A DNA stretch of 64,000 nt from assembly GCA_947488605.1 (NCBI GenBank), contig CANKZJ010000005.1, positions 276,242 through 340,241 of the forward strand. Direction: 5' to 3'. Below are positions 53,417-63,412 of this stretch, piece after piece (position 1 is the stretch's first letter; each line of letters opens with the position of its first letter). The position numbers were made by a program, and so were the translations under genes. The notes beneath the pieces were generated by a model that was not told the DNA's origin, did no database searches, and was given only the letters and a program-made list of their open reading frames with translations. The DNA is from an uncultured Paracoccaceae bacterium (lineage in GTDB: Bacteria; Pseudomonadota; Alphaproteobacteria; Rhodobacterales; Rhodobacteraceae).

Positions 53417-54061
53417 ATGGCCAAGCAACTTGATTACCACACGATACGCGCGATTTTTGAACGGTTCCACGCAGCCGAGGCAGAACCCAAGGGCGAGCTT
53501 GAGCATGTAAACGTCTATACGCTGGTGGTTGCCGTAGCTCTGTCAGCGCAGGCAACTGATGCTGGCGTGAACAAGGCGACGCGCGAACTGTTCAAGATCG
53601 CGGATACTCCGCAGAAGATGCTTGATCTGGGGCTTGAGGGTGTGACCGAGCATATCAAGACGATTGGTCTTTATCGCAACAAGGCCAAGAACGTCATCAA
53701 GATGAGCCAGATGCTGGTTGATGACTACGGGGGTGAGGTTCCCAACTCCCGCGCGGCCTTGCAATCATTACCCGGTGTCGGGCGCAAGACCGCTAATGTG
53801 GTGCTGAATATGTGGTGGGGGCAGCCGGCACAGGCAGTTGACACGCATATTTTCCGGTTTGGCAATCGCAGTGGTGTTGCCCCCGGCAAGGACGTCGATG
53901 CTGTCGAGCGCGCGATCGAAGATCATATTCCCGCTGATTTCCAACTTCATGCGCATCATTGGATGATTTTGCATGGCCGCTACATCTGCGTGGCACGAAA
54001 ACCTAAATGCGCGGCTTGCTTGATCCGCGATCTGTGTATGTTTGAGGACAAGAACTTATGA
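53417..54061 (+). CDS. nth: Endonuclease III
   Basis: A 214-aa DNA glycosylase/AP lyase for oxidised pyrimidines. VVAVALSAQATDAGVNKATR begins the six-helix domain; LPGVGRKTANVVLNMWWG is the helix-hairpin-helix with the catalytic lysine, VDTHIFRFGNRSG holds the catalytic aspartate, and CVARKPKCAACLIRDLC (C-x6-C-x2-C-x5-C) binds the [4Fe-4S] cluster. ATG 53417 fits. Its stop overlaps the next start by ATGA. Confidence 0.96.
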   Translation: MAKQLDYHTIRAIFERFHAAEAEPKGELEHVNVYTLVVAVALSAQATDAGVNKATRELFKIADTPQKMLDLGLEGVTEHIKTIGLYRNKAKNVIKMSQMLVDDYGGEVPNSRAALQSLPGVGRKTANVVLNMWWGQPAQAVDTHIFRFGNRSGVAPGKDVDAVERAIEDHIPADFQLHAHHWMILHGRYICVARKPKCAACLIRDLCMFEDKNL

Positions 54062-55050
54062 AAAAATACCAAGTCGTGGGCATCGGTAATGCGATGGTCG
54101 ATGTATTGGCGCGGGCCGAAGACGCGTTTCTGGCCGAGGCTGGCGTTGAAAAAGGCATTATGCAGCTGATCGACATGGACCGCGCTGTTGATCTTTATTC
54201 CCGGGTGGGTCCTGCGAAAGAAATCAGCGGTGGATCAGCGGCGAACACGATTGCAGGCATCGCGCATCTGGGCGGTAGCACGGCTTATGTTGGTAAGGTA
54301 AAAGATGACCAGCTTGGTGCGATCTTTGCCCATGATCTGCGCGCACAAGGTGCAGGTTATGAAACTGCGATGGCACCAAAAACAGAAGAGGCCGAAACAG
54401 GTCGCTGCATTGTAATCGTGACACCGGACGGCGAGCGGTCGATGAACACCTATTTGGGTGTGACCGAGTTTCTGTCACCCAGCGATATCGACGAAGCGCA
54501 GATGGCTGAAGCTGAATGGATTTACCTCGAAGGGTATCGCTTTGACGGCCCCGATAGCCACGCTGCTTTTGCAAAAGCTGTGGCAGCCTGCAAAGGAGCA
54601 GAGGGCCGCGTATCCCTCACGCTCTCTGATCCATTTTGCATCGAACGCCACCGTGATGCGTTCCGCGACATAGTGCGTGATCATGTTGATTTGTTGTTCT
54701 GCAATCGGGCTGAAATGGGCTCAATGTATCAAACGGACGATTTCGATGCAGCCCTTGCGCAGGCCGCTACAGAAGTCGCGATTGTCGCCTGCACTGACAG
54801 CGAACATGGTGTTCATATCCTGTCAGATGGGCAGCGCTGGCATGTGCCTGCTGTCCCGACTGATATTGTCGACGCGACTGGCGCTGGGGATCTGTTCGCA
54901 GGCGCTTTCTTATGGGCGCTGACAAACGGTTATGATCTGCAAACTTGTGCCAAGATGGGCAATGTGGCCGCGTCAGAGGTGATCAGCCACATTGGCGCAA
55001 GGCCAGAAGCAGATTTGAAAGCACTGTTTAAGGCGCAAGGACTGCTTTAA
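54058..55050 (+). CDS. PfkB-family sugar kinase, adenosine kinase-like
   Basis: A 330-aa ribokinase-fold kinase. YQVVGIGNAMVDVLARAEDA, ISGGSAANTIAGIAHLGGST (substrate glycines), GRCIVIVTPDGERSMNTYLG, and DATGAGDLFAGAFLWALTNG, with the catalytic Asp in GAGD, are diagnostic. Roseobacter homologues are annotated as adenosine kinase; ribokinase or fructokinase activity cannot be excluded. It overlaps nth by ATGA, and its 3' end overlaps the convergent 55028 gene by 23 bp. Confidence 0.9.
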   Translation: MKKYQVVGIGNAMVDVLARAEDAFLAEAGVEKGIMQLIDMDRAVDLYSRVGPAKEISGGSAANTIAGIAHLGGSTAYVGKVKDDQLGAIFAHDLRAQGAGYETAMAPKTEEAETGRCIVIVTPDGERSMNTYLGVTEFLSPSDIDEAQMAEAEWIYLEGYRFDGPDSHAAFAKAVAACKGAEGRVSLTLSDPFCIERHRDAFRDIVRDHVDLLFCNRAEMGSMYQTDDFDAALAQAATEVAIVACTDSEHGVHILSDGQRWHVPAVPTDIVDATGAGDLFAGAFLWALTNGYDLQTCAKMGNVAASEVISHIGARPEADLKALFKAQGLL

Positions 55051-55756
55051 GCCAAAGCGCGTCCAGCGCATCAATAGCGTCTTTGTTAAAACGGGTTTCT
55101 TCTTTCCAGTATTTGCCTGAAGGGACGTAGTAGCCCAAACGTGTCTCTTCCGCCAAAGCGGCATTGATCGCGTCTTGATCCATCGCATTGGGCGTCACGC
55201 GTGCTGTGTCTTGTGGTGTGCTGCGGGGAAAGACAAGCCTGCTCTGATCCAAGGACAAATTGACCATTGCACAGTTTTGCCTTGCTGCCATCGCCATGAG
55301 CCGCGCAGATTTGGCCTCCAAAGACCGCAAAGTGACGTCCTCGCGCAGTGGATCGGCAGTGCCTTTGCCATAGAAATGTGTCTTGGCGGCATCAGCGTAG
55401 ACCATGTCACAGCCTAAGACAGCTATCACGCGTGGTTTGAGCGCTGCCAGCGCCCAATAGCTTGCCGTAAACGCCATAGTTCCGCCAGCGTAAACAAACC
55501 CACCCAGCATGTTCTGCAAAGGCACGTAGTCAGCTGCGCGGATCACACGTTGATGAGCGGTCAGATTAACAGGCATGCGCGCCACAGGGAAATCATCAGG
55601 ATGGATCAAGTCGTCCCAATCCTGCCGCACAGCCCATGCATTATTGATCGCCACGATCCGATCAAAAGGATCGCGGGGCCAGTCCCGGCAATTTAAAACA
55701 TTCGGACCGCTGCCCAATATCAAAACAACACTCACAGCGCTTGTTTCCCGTCTCAT
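55028..55756 (-). CDS. Hypothetical protein beside glycan genes, Rossmann-like
   Basis: A 242-aa soluble protein. The N terminus VVLILGSGPNVLNCRDWPRD followed by IVAINNAWAVRQDWDDLIHP recalls the DUF115/MptE-like or GT29-type nucleotide-binding folds: a G-S-G-P loop, then an I-N-N-A strand and D-D/H-P acid pairs. PRVIAVLGCDMVYADAAKTH and FYGKGTADPL form a second conserved block. No signal peptide. Together with the adjacent sulfotransferase and GT14 genes it suggests a role in surface polysaccharide, but I do not recognise the family with certainty. Confidence 0.7.
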   Translation of the reverse strand: MRRETSAVSVVLILGSGPNVLNCRDWPRDPFDRIVAINNAWAVRQDWDDLIHPDDFPVARMPVNLTAHQRVIRAADYVPLQNMLGGFVYAGGTMAFTASYWALAALKPRVIAVLGCDMVYADAAKTHFYGKGTADPLREDVTLRSLEAKSARLMAMAARQNCAMVNLSLDQSRLVFPRSTPQDTARVTPNAMDQDAINAALAEETRLGYYVPSGKYWKEETRFNKDAIDALDALWLKAVLAP

Positions 55757-55901
55757 TCAACATGTGAATAGATAGCGCAATCCAATGCCCGGTCGAGAAA
55801 GCTTGTCCAATTCTTCTGTTCAAAAATACCTTCGAGGGTAAGACCCTTTTGGGGTCGAGGGGGCAGACAGCCCCCTGGCAACGGTCGTCAACGCAGTGCG
55901 G

Positions 55902-56762
55902 CTACTGGCCCAATTTCGCATGGACCTCATCAAGATCAATTTCGCCAATCGGCATCTTATTAGCGGGATTTTCAAAGTCATATTTGAAGATCCGAAAGTC
56001 TTTCTTGTAGATTTCATAGATCAAATGCATCGAAAGATCGTCAAAATAGTCTTCCACGGGATGCAATCGCTTCGGTCCGTGACCTTCGCTTTCATTGAAA
56101 CGCGGGATACCGGCAAGGTCGACCGGATGCTCTGTTTCAACGGCATCCAAGACGTCCTGCATGCCGTCATTAAAGCTTTCGGTCCAAAATATCTTGTCAT
56201 AGCGACCGCCATTCACAATGAACGTCGAGATGTGGCCTGACATGGCAGACCAATGAATATCTGGATCCATCGGTTTTCTCCAACGGATAGTGTCACGGGC
56301 AAAAAGCAGGAACCGCCTGAAGCTTTCGATCTGGTCGAATTCAAATCCAGTCTCGGGGTCGCCAACATCAATGCCGTATTTCTGAATAAGTAGTGGGACT
56401 AGATTGCCGCGATAATAGTTCCCATTGCGCTGGATGCCGCAGATTTTGTCAAAGAACGACGACAGAATACGGGTGTAGGGATTGCGGACGCAGGTAAACG
56501 AAAAGCTCTCGTGGTTGGTTACGTTGCTTTGAATGGGTCCCTTACTTTCGTCCAATGCCCATTTATGCAGTCCGGTTTTGGCGTCATGGATGTCACCATC
56601 AAAGAACTGCCCATGGTCGGAATAGTACATGATCTGACCGATGGTCGAGCATGCGCATTTTGGAACAACGCGGTACACCATGCTTTCGCTGGTGGTCATC
56701 CATGTTCCCGGAAAGCTGGCCACAACAGTGCTCCTCGTACTGGTATGTTCCTTTAAGAGCAA
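55902..56762 (-). CDS. Sulfotransferase, HNK-1/chondroitin type (Sulfotransfer_2)
   Basis: A 286-aa PAPS-dependent carbohydrate sulfotransferase. VYRVVPKCACSTIGQIMYYS contains the 5'-phosphosulfate loop (PKCACST) and FSFTCVRNPYTRILSSFFDK the 3'-phosphate-binding RNPYxR. No signal peptide, so cytoplasmic, acting on nucleotide- or lipid-linked glycans before export. It is divergent from the GT14 gene with 79 bp between starts, an arrangement that suggests a common control and a common glycan product. Confidence 0.9.
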   Translation of the reverse strand: MLLKEHTSTRSTVVASFPGTWMTTSESMVYRVVPKCACSTIGQIMYYSDHGQFFDGDIHDAKTGLHKWALDESKGPIQSNVTNHESFSFTCVRNPYTRILSSFFDKICGIQRNGNYYRGNLVPLLIQKYGIDVGDPETGFEFDQIESFRRFLLFARDTIRWRKPMDPDIHWSAMSGHISTFIVNGGRYDKIFWTESFNDGMQDVLDAVETEHPVDLAGIPRFNESEGHGPKRLHPVEDYFDDLSMHLIYEIYKKDFRIFKYDFENPANKMPIGEIDLDEVHAKLGQ

Positions 56763-56841
56763 AGAAACACTGTCACTTCAACATCTGTTCGCGTTATGAC
56801 AGCGTGTAGCAACGATAAGATGCTTGGGATCAATTCACTGA

Positions 56842-58419
56842 ATGGCAAAAGTCGCCTTCATCCTGCTTTGTCATAAGAACCCGGATGCTATAGTACAGCA
56901 AGCCGAACAATTGACTGCGGCTGGTGATTACATTGCAATCCACCTCGATGCATCAAGCCGCGACGAAGACTACCGCACATTACAATCAGCACTTGGATCA
57001 AACCCCAACGTCGTCTTCTCCAAGCGCCGAGCAAAATGCGGCTGGGGTGAGTGGAGCTTGGTGCAGGCGACACTACATGCACTGGAGGCAGCGTTGGACG
57101 CTTTTCCGCGCGCTACGCATTTCTACATGATTTCCGGTGATTGCGCTCCGGTCAAATCTGCGAAGTTTGCGCACCAGATGCTTGATGCGAATGATGTTGA
57201 TTTTATCGAAAGCCATGATTTCTTTGATAGCAATTGGATCAAAACCGGGTTCCGGGAAGAGCGACTTGTTTACCGACACTTTTTCAATGAGCGCACGCAA
57301 AAGCGCAGGTTCTATACGTCGCTGGAGGTTCAGAAACGCCTTGGCATAGAACGCAAAGTACCCAAAGACCTGCAAATCATGATTGGTAGCCAATGGTGGT
57401 GTTTGCGTCGCCAAACCGTCGAGGCAGTATTGGAATTCGCCTATGCGCGTCGCGATGTCTTGCGGTTTTTCCGCACGACATGGATCCCTGACGAGACATT
57501 TTTTCAAACGCTCGTCCGACATCTGGTGCCATCACGCGAGATTGAAAACCGCACGCTGACGTTTCTGCTGTTTTCCGACTACGGGATGCCAGTCAATTTC
57601 TATAATGATCATTTTGATCTGTTGCTGGGCCAAGATGCTATTTTTGCACGCAAAATCAGTACAGAGGCGGTTGAGCTGCGCGCGCGGCTGGGTCAGCTAT
57701 ATGCGAGTGATCGTACCGACTTCGTGATTTCGGATGAAGGTCGCAACCTCTTTTCATTCCTGACCGGTCGCGGTCGGATCGGCCGTCGTTTTGCCCCAAG
57801 GTTTTGGGAAAGTGAAACAACGTTGGGGCGAAGCCGTGAGTTGCTGATCATTGCTTGTAAGAAGTGGCATGTGGCGAAACGTTTGGTGGCCGCAATCAGT
57901 CACCATACGAATACACCCGCAATCGAATACCTGTTTAACGAAGAAGACACGCCGCTTCCTGATTTGGGCGGCATTGAAACCAGTCTGGCAAAACGTGGCC
58001 GCCATCGCAGGGCGTTGATGCGCATGCTCCTTGATCATTATGACAGCGACCGGCTTGTGATTTGTCTTGATACGTCCAGCCTCGACTTGATGGCGGATTT
58101 CTACACTGATCGTGCAACTGTGCGACTGCTCGAAATCGAATGCAGTTTTGACGAGGACTACCTTGTCGGACATGCCAAACGTGTCGGGCTTGCAGGGGCA
58201 CAAACCAGCCGCGAAACGATATCCCGCCTGCTACCTACCATCCGTCATGACATGGTCTACGAGCGTGATGCGATCCGGGATGCAAACTTTGCCAATGCGA
58301 CGCGCATCCGTGAAACAGCAAGTGACGATGAAAATGCTGCCGCACTTGGTCAATTCTTAAGTGTCTCGCCCCAAGTTGCGAAAACCCTGGCTGAAACCCC
58401 CTATCTTTTTGCTGATTGA
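56842..58419 (+). CDS. Beta-1,6-N-acetylglucosaminyltransferase-like protein (GT14), large
   Basis: A 525-aa protein. Residues 1 to about 290 are a core-2/I-branching (GT14) domain: AFILLCHKNPDAIVQQAEQL, IAIHLDASSRDEDYRTL, SKRRAKCGWGEWSLVQATLH, ATHFYMISGDCAPVKS, QIMIGSQWWCLRR and IPDETFFQTLVRH. The C-terminal 230 residues (RGRIGRRFAPRFWESETTLG onward) form an additional domain that looks P-loop-like in places and is restricted, as far as I recall, to roseobacter relatives (DUF5928-like). It lies 9 bp before a HIT-family gene and is divergent from the sulfotransferase. Confidence 0.88.
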   Translation: MAKVAFILLCHKNPDAIVQQAEQLTAAGDYIAIHLDASSRDEDYRTLQSALGSNPNVVFSKRRAKCGWGEWSLVQATLHALEAALDAFPRATHFYMISGDCAPVKSAKFAHQMLDANDVDFIESHDFFDSNWIKTGFREERLVYRHFFNERTQKRRFYTSLEVQKRLGIERKVPKDLQIMIGSQWWCLRRQTVEAVLEFAYARRDVLRFFRTTWIPDETFFQTLVRHLVPSREIENRTLTFLLFSDYGMPVNFYNDHFDLLLGQDAIFARKISTEAVELRARLGQLYASDRTDFVISDEGRNLFSFLTGRGRIGRRFAPRFWESETTLGRSRELLIIACKKWHVAKRLVAAISHHTNTPAIEYLFNEEDTPLPDLGGIETSLAKRGRHRRALMRMLLDHYDSDRLVICLDTSSLDLMADFYTDRATVRLLEIECSFDEDYLVGHAKRVGLAGAQTSRETISRLLPTIRHDMVYERDAIRDANFANATRIRETASDDENAAALGQFLSVSPQVAKTLAETPYLFAD

Positions 58420-58428
58420 GGACCCTCC

Positions 58429-58791
58429 ATGACCTTTGACTATGACGACCAAAACATCTTTGCCAAAATTTTGCGCGGTGAAATCCCCAATAAAACGGTC
58501 TTTGAAAATGACCATGCGCTGGCTTTCGAAGATATCGCTCCCCAAGCCCCCGTGCATGTGCTGGTGATCCCAAAGGGACCTTACATGAGCCTCGATCACT
58601 TTGCGCGCGATGCCACAGCAGAGGAGCATTCAGGCTTCATGCGTGCAATTGCCGAAGTTTGCCGTATCACGGGCGTGGATGAAGGGTTTCGCGGGATCTC
58701 AAATACGCGGGTGCACGGCATTCAGGACGTGCCGCATTACCACATGCATATTCTGGGCGGTCGTCAGTTGGGTCGCATGCTGTCTGACTAG
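58429..58791 (+). CDS. HIT-family nucleotide-binding protein (HinT-like)
   Basis: A 120-aa histidine-triad protein. QNIFAKILRGEIPNKTVFEN is the family start; VLVIPKGPYMSLDHFARDAT follows; the triad is HYHMHILGG near the C terminus, with the catalytic central His. HinT-type proteins hydrolyse nucleoside phosphoramidates. Its stop is directly adjacent to the stop of the convergent ABC ATPase gene. Confidence 0.94.
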   Translation: MTFDYDDQNIFAKILRGEIPNKTVFENDHALAFEDIAPQAPVHVLVIPKGPYMSLDHFARDATAEEHSGFMRAIAEVCRITGVDEGFRGISNTRVHGIQDVPHYHMHILGGRQLGRMLSD

Positions 58792-59733
58792 TCAGGCTTG
58801 TGGCGAACGTGACGATGTAAGGGACAAGAACACGTCTTCGAGATCAGCCTCTTGGGTTGTCACGTCTTTGATAACGATCCCCGCGTCGCGCACCAGCGAC
58901 AGGATTTGGTCGGCAGGTGTCACACCACTTTGGTAGGTAAAGGTAAGCGTGCCATCTGTGCGTTTCTGACCGCTGATCGTATCAGGCAGCGCAGGAAGAT
59001 CGGCCATTGTTTCTGGTGTGATCACAAGTGTTTTGCTGTCGAGCCTGCCAAGCAGATTTGCAGTGCTGTCGCGAATGATCACCTCGCCGTGGTTGATGAT
59101 CGCAATATCGTCGCACATCTCTTCGGCTTCTTCGAGGTAGTGCGTGGTGAGAATAATCGTCATGCCGTCGTTGTTGAGCTTGCGCACGTTCTGCCAAAGC
59201 ATATTGCGCAATTCGATGTCCACGCCCGCGGTGGGTTCATCCAGAACGAGAATTTGTGGGGAATGTACCAAGGCCTTGCCCAGTAGCATGCGCCGCCGCA
59301 TCCCGCCCGAAAGCGAGCGCGCGTAAGCGTTTGCTTTGTCGGTCAATCCGATCAGCTCAAGGATTTCCGCAGTCTTGCGTTGTGATTTGGGAACACCGTA
59401 GAGCCCGGCTTGCACATCCAGCGACCCAGCGGGCGTGAAGAAAGGATCAAGATGTGGTTCTTGCGGCATGATGCCAATGGCCGCACGCGATTGCCTTGGG
59501 TTCTTGTCTTGGTCGAAACCCCATATTTTCACCGTTCCCGCCGATTTGATGACCAAACCTGCAAGGATATTGATCAAGGTCGATTTGCCTGCCCCGTTCG
59601 GCCCTAGCAGCCCAAAAATCGAACCGCGTGGAATATTCAGATCAATGCCTTTCAGCGCGTCTTTGGCTTGGGATCGGCCTGTGGCGGCATAGGTCTTTGT
59701 CAGGCCCTGAATTTCTATCGCATTGTCTGTCAT
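58792..59733 (-). CDS. ABC transporter ATP-binding protein
   Basis: A 313-aa ABC ATPase: Walker [19 protein letters not shown]-loop [13 protein letters not shown], signature [19 protein letters not shown], Walker [21 protein letters not shown] and the H-loop in [11 protein letters not shown]. It is of the DrrA/CcmA/YadG type for export systems, with a C-terminal extension of about 80 residues as in YadG. The permease is not within the window on this side; it may be encoded elsewhere. Confidence 0.93.
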   Translation of the reverse strand: MTDNAIEIQGLTKTYAATGRSQAKDALKGIDLNIPRGSIFGLLGPNGAGKSTLINILAGLVIKSAGTVKIWGFDQDKNPRQSRAAIGIMPQEPHLDPFFTPAGSLDVQAGLYGVPKSQRKTAEILELIGLTDKANAYARSLSGGMRRRMLLGKALVHSPQILVLDEPTAGVDIELRNMLWQNVRKLNNDGMTIILTTHYLEEAEEMCDDIAIINHGEVIIRDSTANLLGRLDSKTLVITPETMADLPALPDTISGQKRTDGTLTFTYQSGVTPADQILSLVRDAGIVIKDVTTQEADLEDVFLSLTSSRSPQA

Positions 59734-59818
59734 GCCGTCTTTCCCATTGCCCGCGCCTGCGGTATATCAGCCTCACCTAATGCGGGCAGCGTCCCGCGGC
59801 AACCAGATGAGATCGATC

Positions 59819-59998
59819 ATGTCCACACCTGCACCCGAGACGAAGATTGTTCATGATTGGCGCGTGGCCTGTGACGGCGGCGAAGGCGCGCTGGGTCATC
59901 CGCGCGTATGGCTGCAAATACCGCAGGAGCAGGGTTGGATCGAATGCCCCTATTGCGACGCAAAGTTGGTCCATAAGGAATTTGAAGGCAAAGTCTGA
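59819..59998 (+). CDS. Small zinc-finger protein, zf-CHCC type
   Basis: A 59-aa protein with [17 protein letters not shown], then [16 protein letters not shown]: the C-x8-H and C-x2-C pattern of the CHCC zinc finger. The family includes the small complex I accessory subunit NDUFS6 and its bacterial relatives, so a link to complex I assembly is possible. ATG 59819 gives the [15 protein letters not shown] terminus found in roseobacter homologues; earlier in-frame ATGs are not needed. Confidence 0.88.
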   Translation: MSTPAPETKIVHDWRVACDGGEGALGHPRVWLQIPQEQGWIECPYCDAKLVHKEFEGKV

Positions 59999-60052
59999 AG
60001 CTTCCGCAAGGGTTTGAGTGCGGCAATGCGCGTTTTTCTGTTGGTTGTCCTA

Positions 60053-60505
60053 TTAACTCATCGGGATAGGCCCGCTCATGCAAGGTAGGCTTGCGCTGAC
60101 GTCCCCTTCGGGTGTCAGGAAATCAAGAACATTCTGACCAGACCAAACCTGAACGGGTTGCCCTGCCGTATCGCTTCCGCTGCCAATGACCGTACCGGTT
60201 TCATTGTCTTGTGTGTGGTAGATCACGCCTATGTCGATCCCGTTTTCGCAACTCATCCGGCCCATGCCTGCACCAAATGGGCCATCAGCCGTCCAAGTGC
60301 CTGCGCAACTGACGCCATTTGAAATCATACCTTCGACGGGGCCTTCGTCCCAACCGCGTGCCTCACCATCAAAATGCAGCCCTTGGTCGCCGATGCATGC
60401 CAGAACGCGCACGCAATTGGATTGGCTATAGGGTACATTCTCACAGGTTTCTGCGCCAACAGGTGTTGCAAGGCAGATGGTCACTAGAAGGATGGATCGG
60501 ATCAT
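60053..60505 (-). CDS. Secreted cysteine-rich hypothetical protein
   Basis: A 150-aa protein with signal peptide MIRSILLVTICLATPVGAET. The mature part has six cysteines (SNCVRVLACIGDQG, GVSCAGTWTADGPFGAGMGR, MSCENGIDIGVIYHTQDNET, SLPCMSGPIPM) that may form disulfides. No family is recognised. It is divergent from polA with 37 bp between starts. Confidence 0.72.
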   Translation of the reverse strand: MIRSILLVTICLATPVGAETCENVPYSQSNCVRVLACIGDQGLHFDGEARGWDEGPVEGMISNGVSCAGTWTADGPFGAGMGRMSCENGIDIGVIYHTQDNETGTVIGSGSDTAGQPVQVWSGQNVLDFLTPEGDVSASLPCMSGPIPMS

Positions 60506-60542
60506 GGCAAAACCTATGTAAGCAATGTGGGGATGACTTTAG

Positions 60543-63344
60543 ATGGAAACGAAATTCGGCAAAGGCTGTCACCTGCATCTGATTGATGGCTCGGCGTTCA
60601 TCTTTCGCGCTTATCATGCGCTTCCGCCACTAACGCGCAAGTCAGATGGCCTGCCTGTCGGTGCGGTGAGCGGATTTGTGAACATGCTGCAGCGGTATGT
60701 CGAAGGGAACAATGGGGCAGACGCTGCAACCCATGTGGCCGTGATCTTTGACAAGGGCAGCCATACGTTTCGCAACGACATGTACGACCTTTACAAAGCC
60801 AACCGCGAAGCGATGCCAGAGGATCTACGCCCACAAATTCCGCTGACACGCACGGCGACAAAGGCGTTCAACATCGCCTGTGAAGAGGTCGAGGGATTCG
60901 AGGCTGACGATATTATCGCCACCCTTGCCCATAAGGGCCGTGATGCGGGTGGCCGCGTCACGATTGTGTCATCTGATAAGGACTTGATGCAGTTGGTCGG
61001 TGACGGGGTGGATATGCTCGATCCTATGAAAAACAAGCGTATTGACCGTGATGGCGTTATTGAGAAATTTGGTGTGGGACCAGAGCGCGTGGTGGACGTG
61101 CAGGCCTTGGCCGGTGACAGCGTTGACAACGTCCCAGGTGCGCCGGGGATCGGGATCAAAACCGCAGCCCTTTTGATCAATGAGTACGGTGATTTAGAAA
61201 GCCTGCTGGACCGCGCAAGCGAGATTAAGCAGCCAAAGCGCCGTGAAACCCTGATTGATAATCGCGCGCAAATTGAGCTGTCCAAGATGCTTGTGCAGTT
61301 GGACTGTGGGATGTCGCTCGACTTTGGTCTTGACGATCTTGAAGTGCGCGACCCTGATCCTGAGGTTCTGTTGGCATTCCTTGCGGAAATGGAATTCCGC
61401 ACTGTGACCAAGCGAATCGCTGATAAATTGGGTGTCGAGGCACCCGTGGTCGAGGTCGCGGCACCGGCTGCTACGGATGTCGCAGCACCAGAGGTCGTTG
61501 GCTTTGATCCTGACGCTTATGAATGTGTGGGTGACGCCGCCGCCTTGCAGGTGTGGATCGACCGGATCTGGGAACGCGGCCGTGTGGCCGTTGATACCGA
61601 AACAACTGGTCTGAACGACATGACTGCTGATTTGGTTGGCATTTCGCTTTGTGTTGAAGCGGGGCAGGCTTGTTATATTCCGCTGACCCACAAATCGGCC
61701 GCGTCCGATGATTTGTTCGGTTCTGATGATCTAGCCGACGGGCAAATGGATTTCGCGGAATGTCTGGCCATGCTTAAACCAGTTTTGGAGGACCCTGCGG
61801 TCATCAAAATCGGGCAGAACATGAAGTACGATACCAAGATTTTCGCACGTCTGGACATCAACGTAGACCCGATAGATGACACGATGCTGATGTCTTACGC
61901 AATGAACGCAGGCAAGCATAACCACGGTATGGATACGCTTTCTGATCGGTATTTGGGGCATACGCCTATTCCGATTAAGCCATTGTTGGGCAGCGGGAAA
62001 TCAGCGATCACGTTTGACCGCGTCCCTGTGGACGAGGCGGTGAAATACGCCGCTGAGGATGCTGATATCACCTTGCGCTTGTGGCAGCAGTTCAAACCGC
62101 AATTGCACATGAACAAGGTCACAACTGTCTATGAAACGATGGAACGGCCCTTGGTGCCGGTGTTGGCGCAGATGGAACGGAACGGCATTAAGGTCGACCG
62201 TGACACGCTGAGCCGGATGTCGAATGCTTTTGCCCAAAAGATGGCTGGGCTAGAGGCGGAAATTCAGGAAATGGCAGGGCGTCCGTTCAACGTAGGCTCG
62301 CCCAAGCAATTGGGTGGAATCCTGTTTGATGAAATGTCATTACCCGGTGGCAAGAAGGGCAAGACGGGGGCCTATGCGACCGGCGCGGATATCCTCGAAG
62401 ACCTTGCCACAGAACATGAATTGCCAGCGCGCGTATTGGATTGGCGGCAGCTGTCCAAGCTGAAATCGACTTATACGGACGCCCTGCAGGAGCATATCAA
62501 CCCCGATACGGGGCGTGTTCATACGTCTTATTCGATCGCGGGGGCGAACACGGGGCGTTTGGCATCGACCGATCCGAATTTGCAAAATATTCCGGTGCGA
62601 TCTGACGAAGGGCGGCGCATTCGCGAAGCCTTCATTGCCGAAGAGGGCAAGGTGATTGTCAGCCTCGATTACTCCCAGATTGAGTTACGTATTCTAGCGC
62701 ACGTCGCGGGAATTGATGCGCTGAAACAGGCGTTCCTTGATGGCATAGACATTCACGCGATGACCGCGTCCGAGATGTTTGATGTGCCTTTGGATGAAAT
62801 GACACCAGATGTGCGCCGTCAGGCCAAAGCGATTAACTTTGGTGTGATTTACGGCATCTCCGGTTTTGGATTGGCGCGAAATCTGCGTATTCCACGGGGC
62901 GAGGCGCAGGGGTTCATTGATCGCTATTTCGAACGGTTCCCGGGCATCAGAACATACATGGATGATACTGTCGCATTCGCCAAAGAGCATGGCTATGTGC
63001 AGACGCTATTTGGTCGCAAGATCAACACACCCGAGATTGGGGCCAAGGGCCCGCAAGCGGGCTTTGCCAAACGCGCGGCAATCAACGCACCGATCCAAGG
63101 GACGGCGGCTGACGTGATCCGGCGCGCAATGATCAGAATGCCTGCGGCGATTGAGGGCATTCCCGCCAAAATGTTATTGCAAGTGCACGATGAACTGATC
63201 TTCGAGGTCGAAAAAAATGCTGTTGATGATCTGATCACAGCGGCGCGTGATGTGATGGAAAACGCGAGCGACCCTGCGGTGAAGCTGGACGTCAAGTTGG
63301 CAGTAGATGCAGGGCAGGGTGCAAACTGGGCCGAGGCGCATTGA
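60543..63344 (+). CDS. polA: DNA polymerase I
   Basis: A 933-aa enzyme for Okazaki fragment maturation and repair. The 5'-3' exonuclease domain (HLIDGSAFIFRAYHALPPLT, DKDLMQLVGDGVDMLDPMKN, GDSVDNVPGAPGIGIKTAAL) is followed by an intact 3'-5' proofreading domain (VAVDTETTGLNDMTADLVGI, with DxE) and the polymerase: motif A VSLDYSQIELRILAHVAGID, motif B RRQAKAINFGVIYGISGFGL, motif C LLQVHDELIFEV. Length is typical of alphaproteobacterial PolA. No ribosome binding site of note. Confidence 0.97.
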   Translation: METKFGKGCHLHLIDGSAFIFRAYHALPPLTRKSDGLPVGAVSGFVNMLQRYVEGNNGADAATHVAVIFDKGSHTFRNDMYDLYKANREAMPEDLRPQIPLTRTATKAFNIACEEVEGFEADDIIATLAHKGRDAGGRVTIVSSDKDLMQLVGDGVDMLDPMKNKRIDRDGVIEKFGVGPERVVDVQALAGDSVDNVPGAPGIGIKTAALLINEYGDLESLLDRASEIKQPKRRETLIDNRAQIELSKMLVQLDCGMSLDFGLDDLEVRDPDPEVLLAFLAEMEFRTVTKRIADKLGVEAPVVEVAAPAATDVAAPEVVGFDPDAYECVGDAAALQVWIDRIWERGRVAVDTETTGLNDMTADLVGISLCVEAGQACYIPLTHKSAASDDLFGSDDLADGQMDFAECLAMLKPVLEDPAVIKIGQNMKYDTKIFARLDINVDPIDDTMLMSYAMNAGKHNHGMDTLSDRYLGHTPIPIKPLLGSGKSAITFDRVPVDEAVKYAAEDADITLRLWQQFKPQLHMNKVTTVYETMERPLVPVLAQMERNGIKVDRDTLSRMSNAFAQKMAGLEAEIQEMAGRPFNVGSPKQLGGILFDEMSLPGGKKGKTGAYATGADILEDLATEHELPARVLDWRQLSKLKSTYTDALQEHINPDTGRVHTSYSIAGANTGRLASTDPNLQNIPVRSDEGRRIREAFIAEEGKVIVSLDYSQIELRILAHVAGIDALKQAFLDGIDIHAMTASEMFDVPLDEMTPDVRRQAKAINFGVIYGISGFGLARNLRIPRGEAQGFIDRYFERFPGIRTYMDDTVAFAKEHGYVQTLFGRKINTPEIGAKGPQAGFAKRAAINAPIQGTAADVIRRAMIRMPAAIEGIPAKMLLQVHDELIFEVEKNAVDDLITAARDVMENASDPAVKLDVKLAVDAGQGANWAEAH

Positions 63345-63412
63345 TGATGATTGGGTAACACTGGATAGTGACCGCTATGCGGGACCTTGTTGACGTTCGG
63401 TGTTCAACGTTT

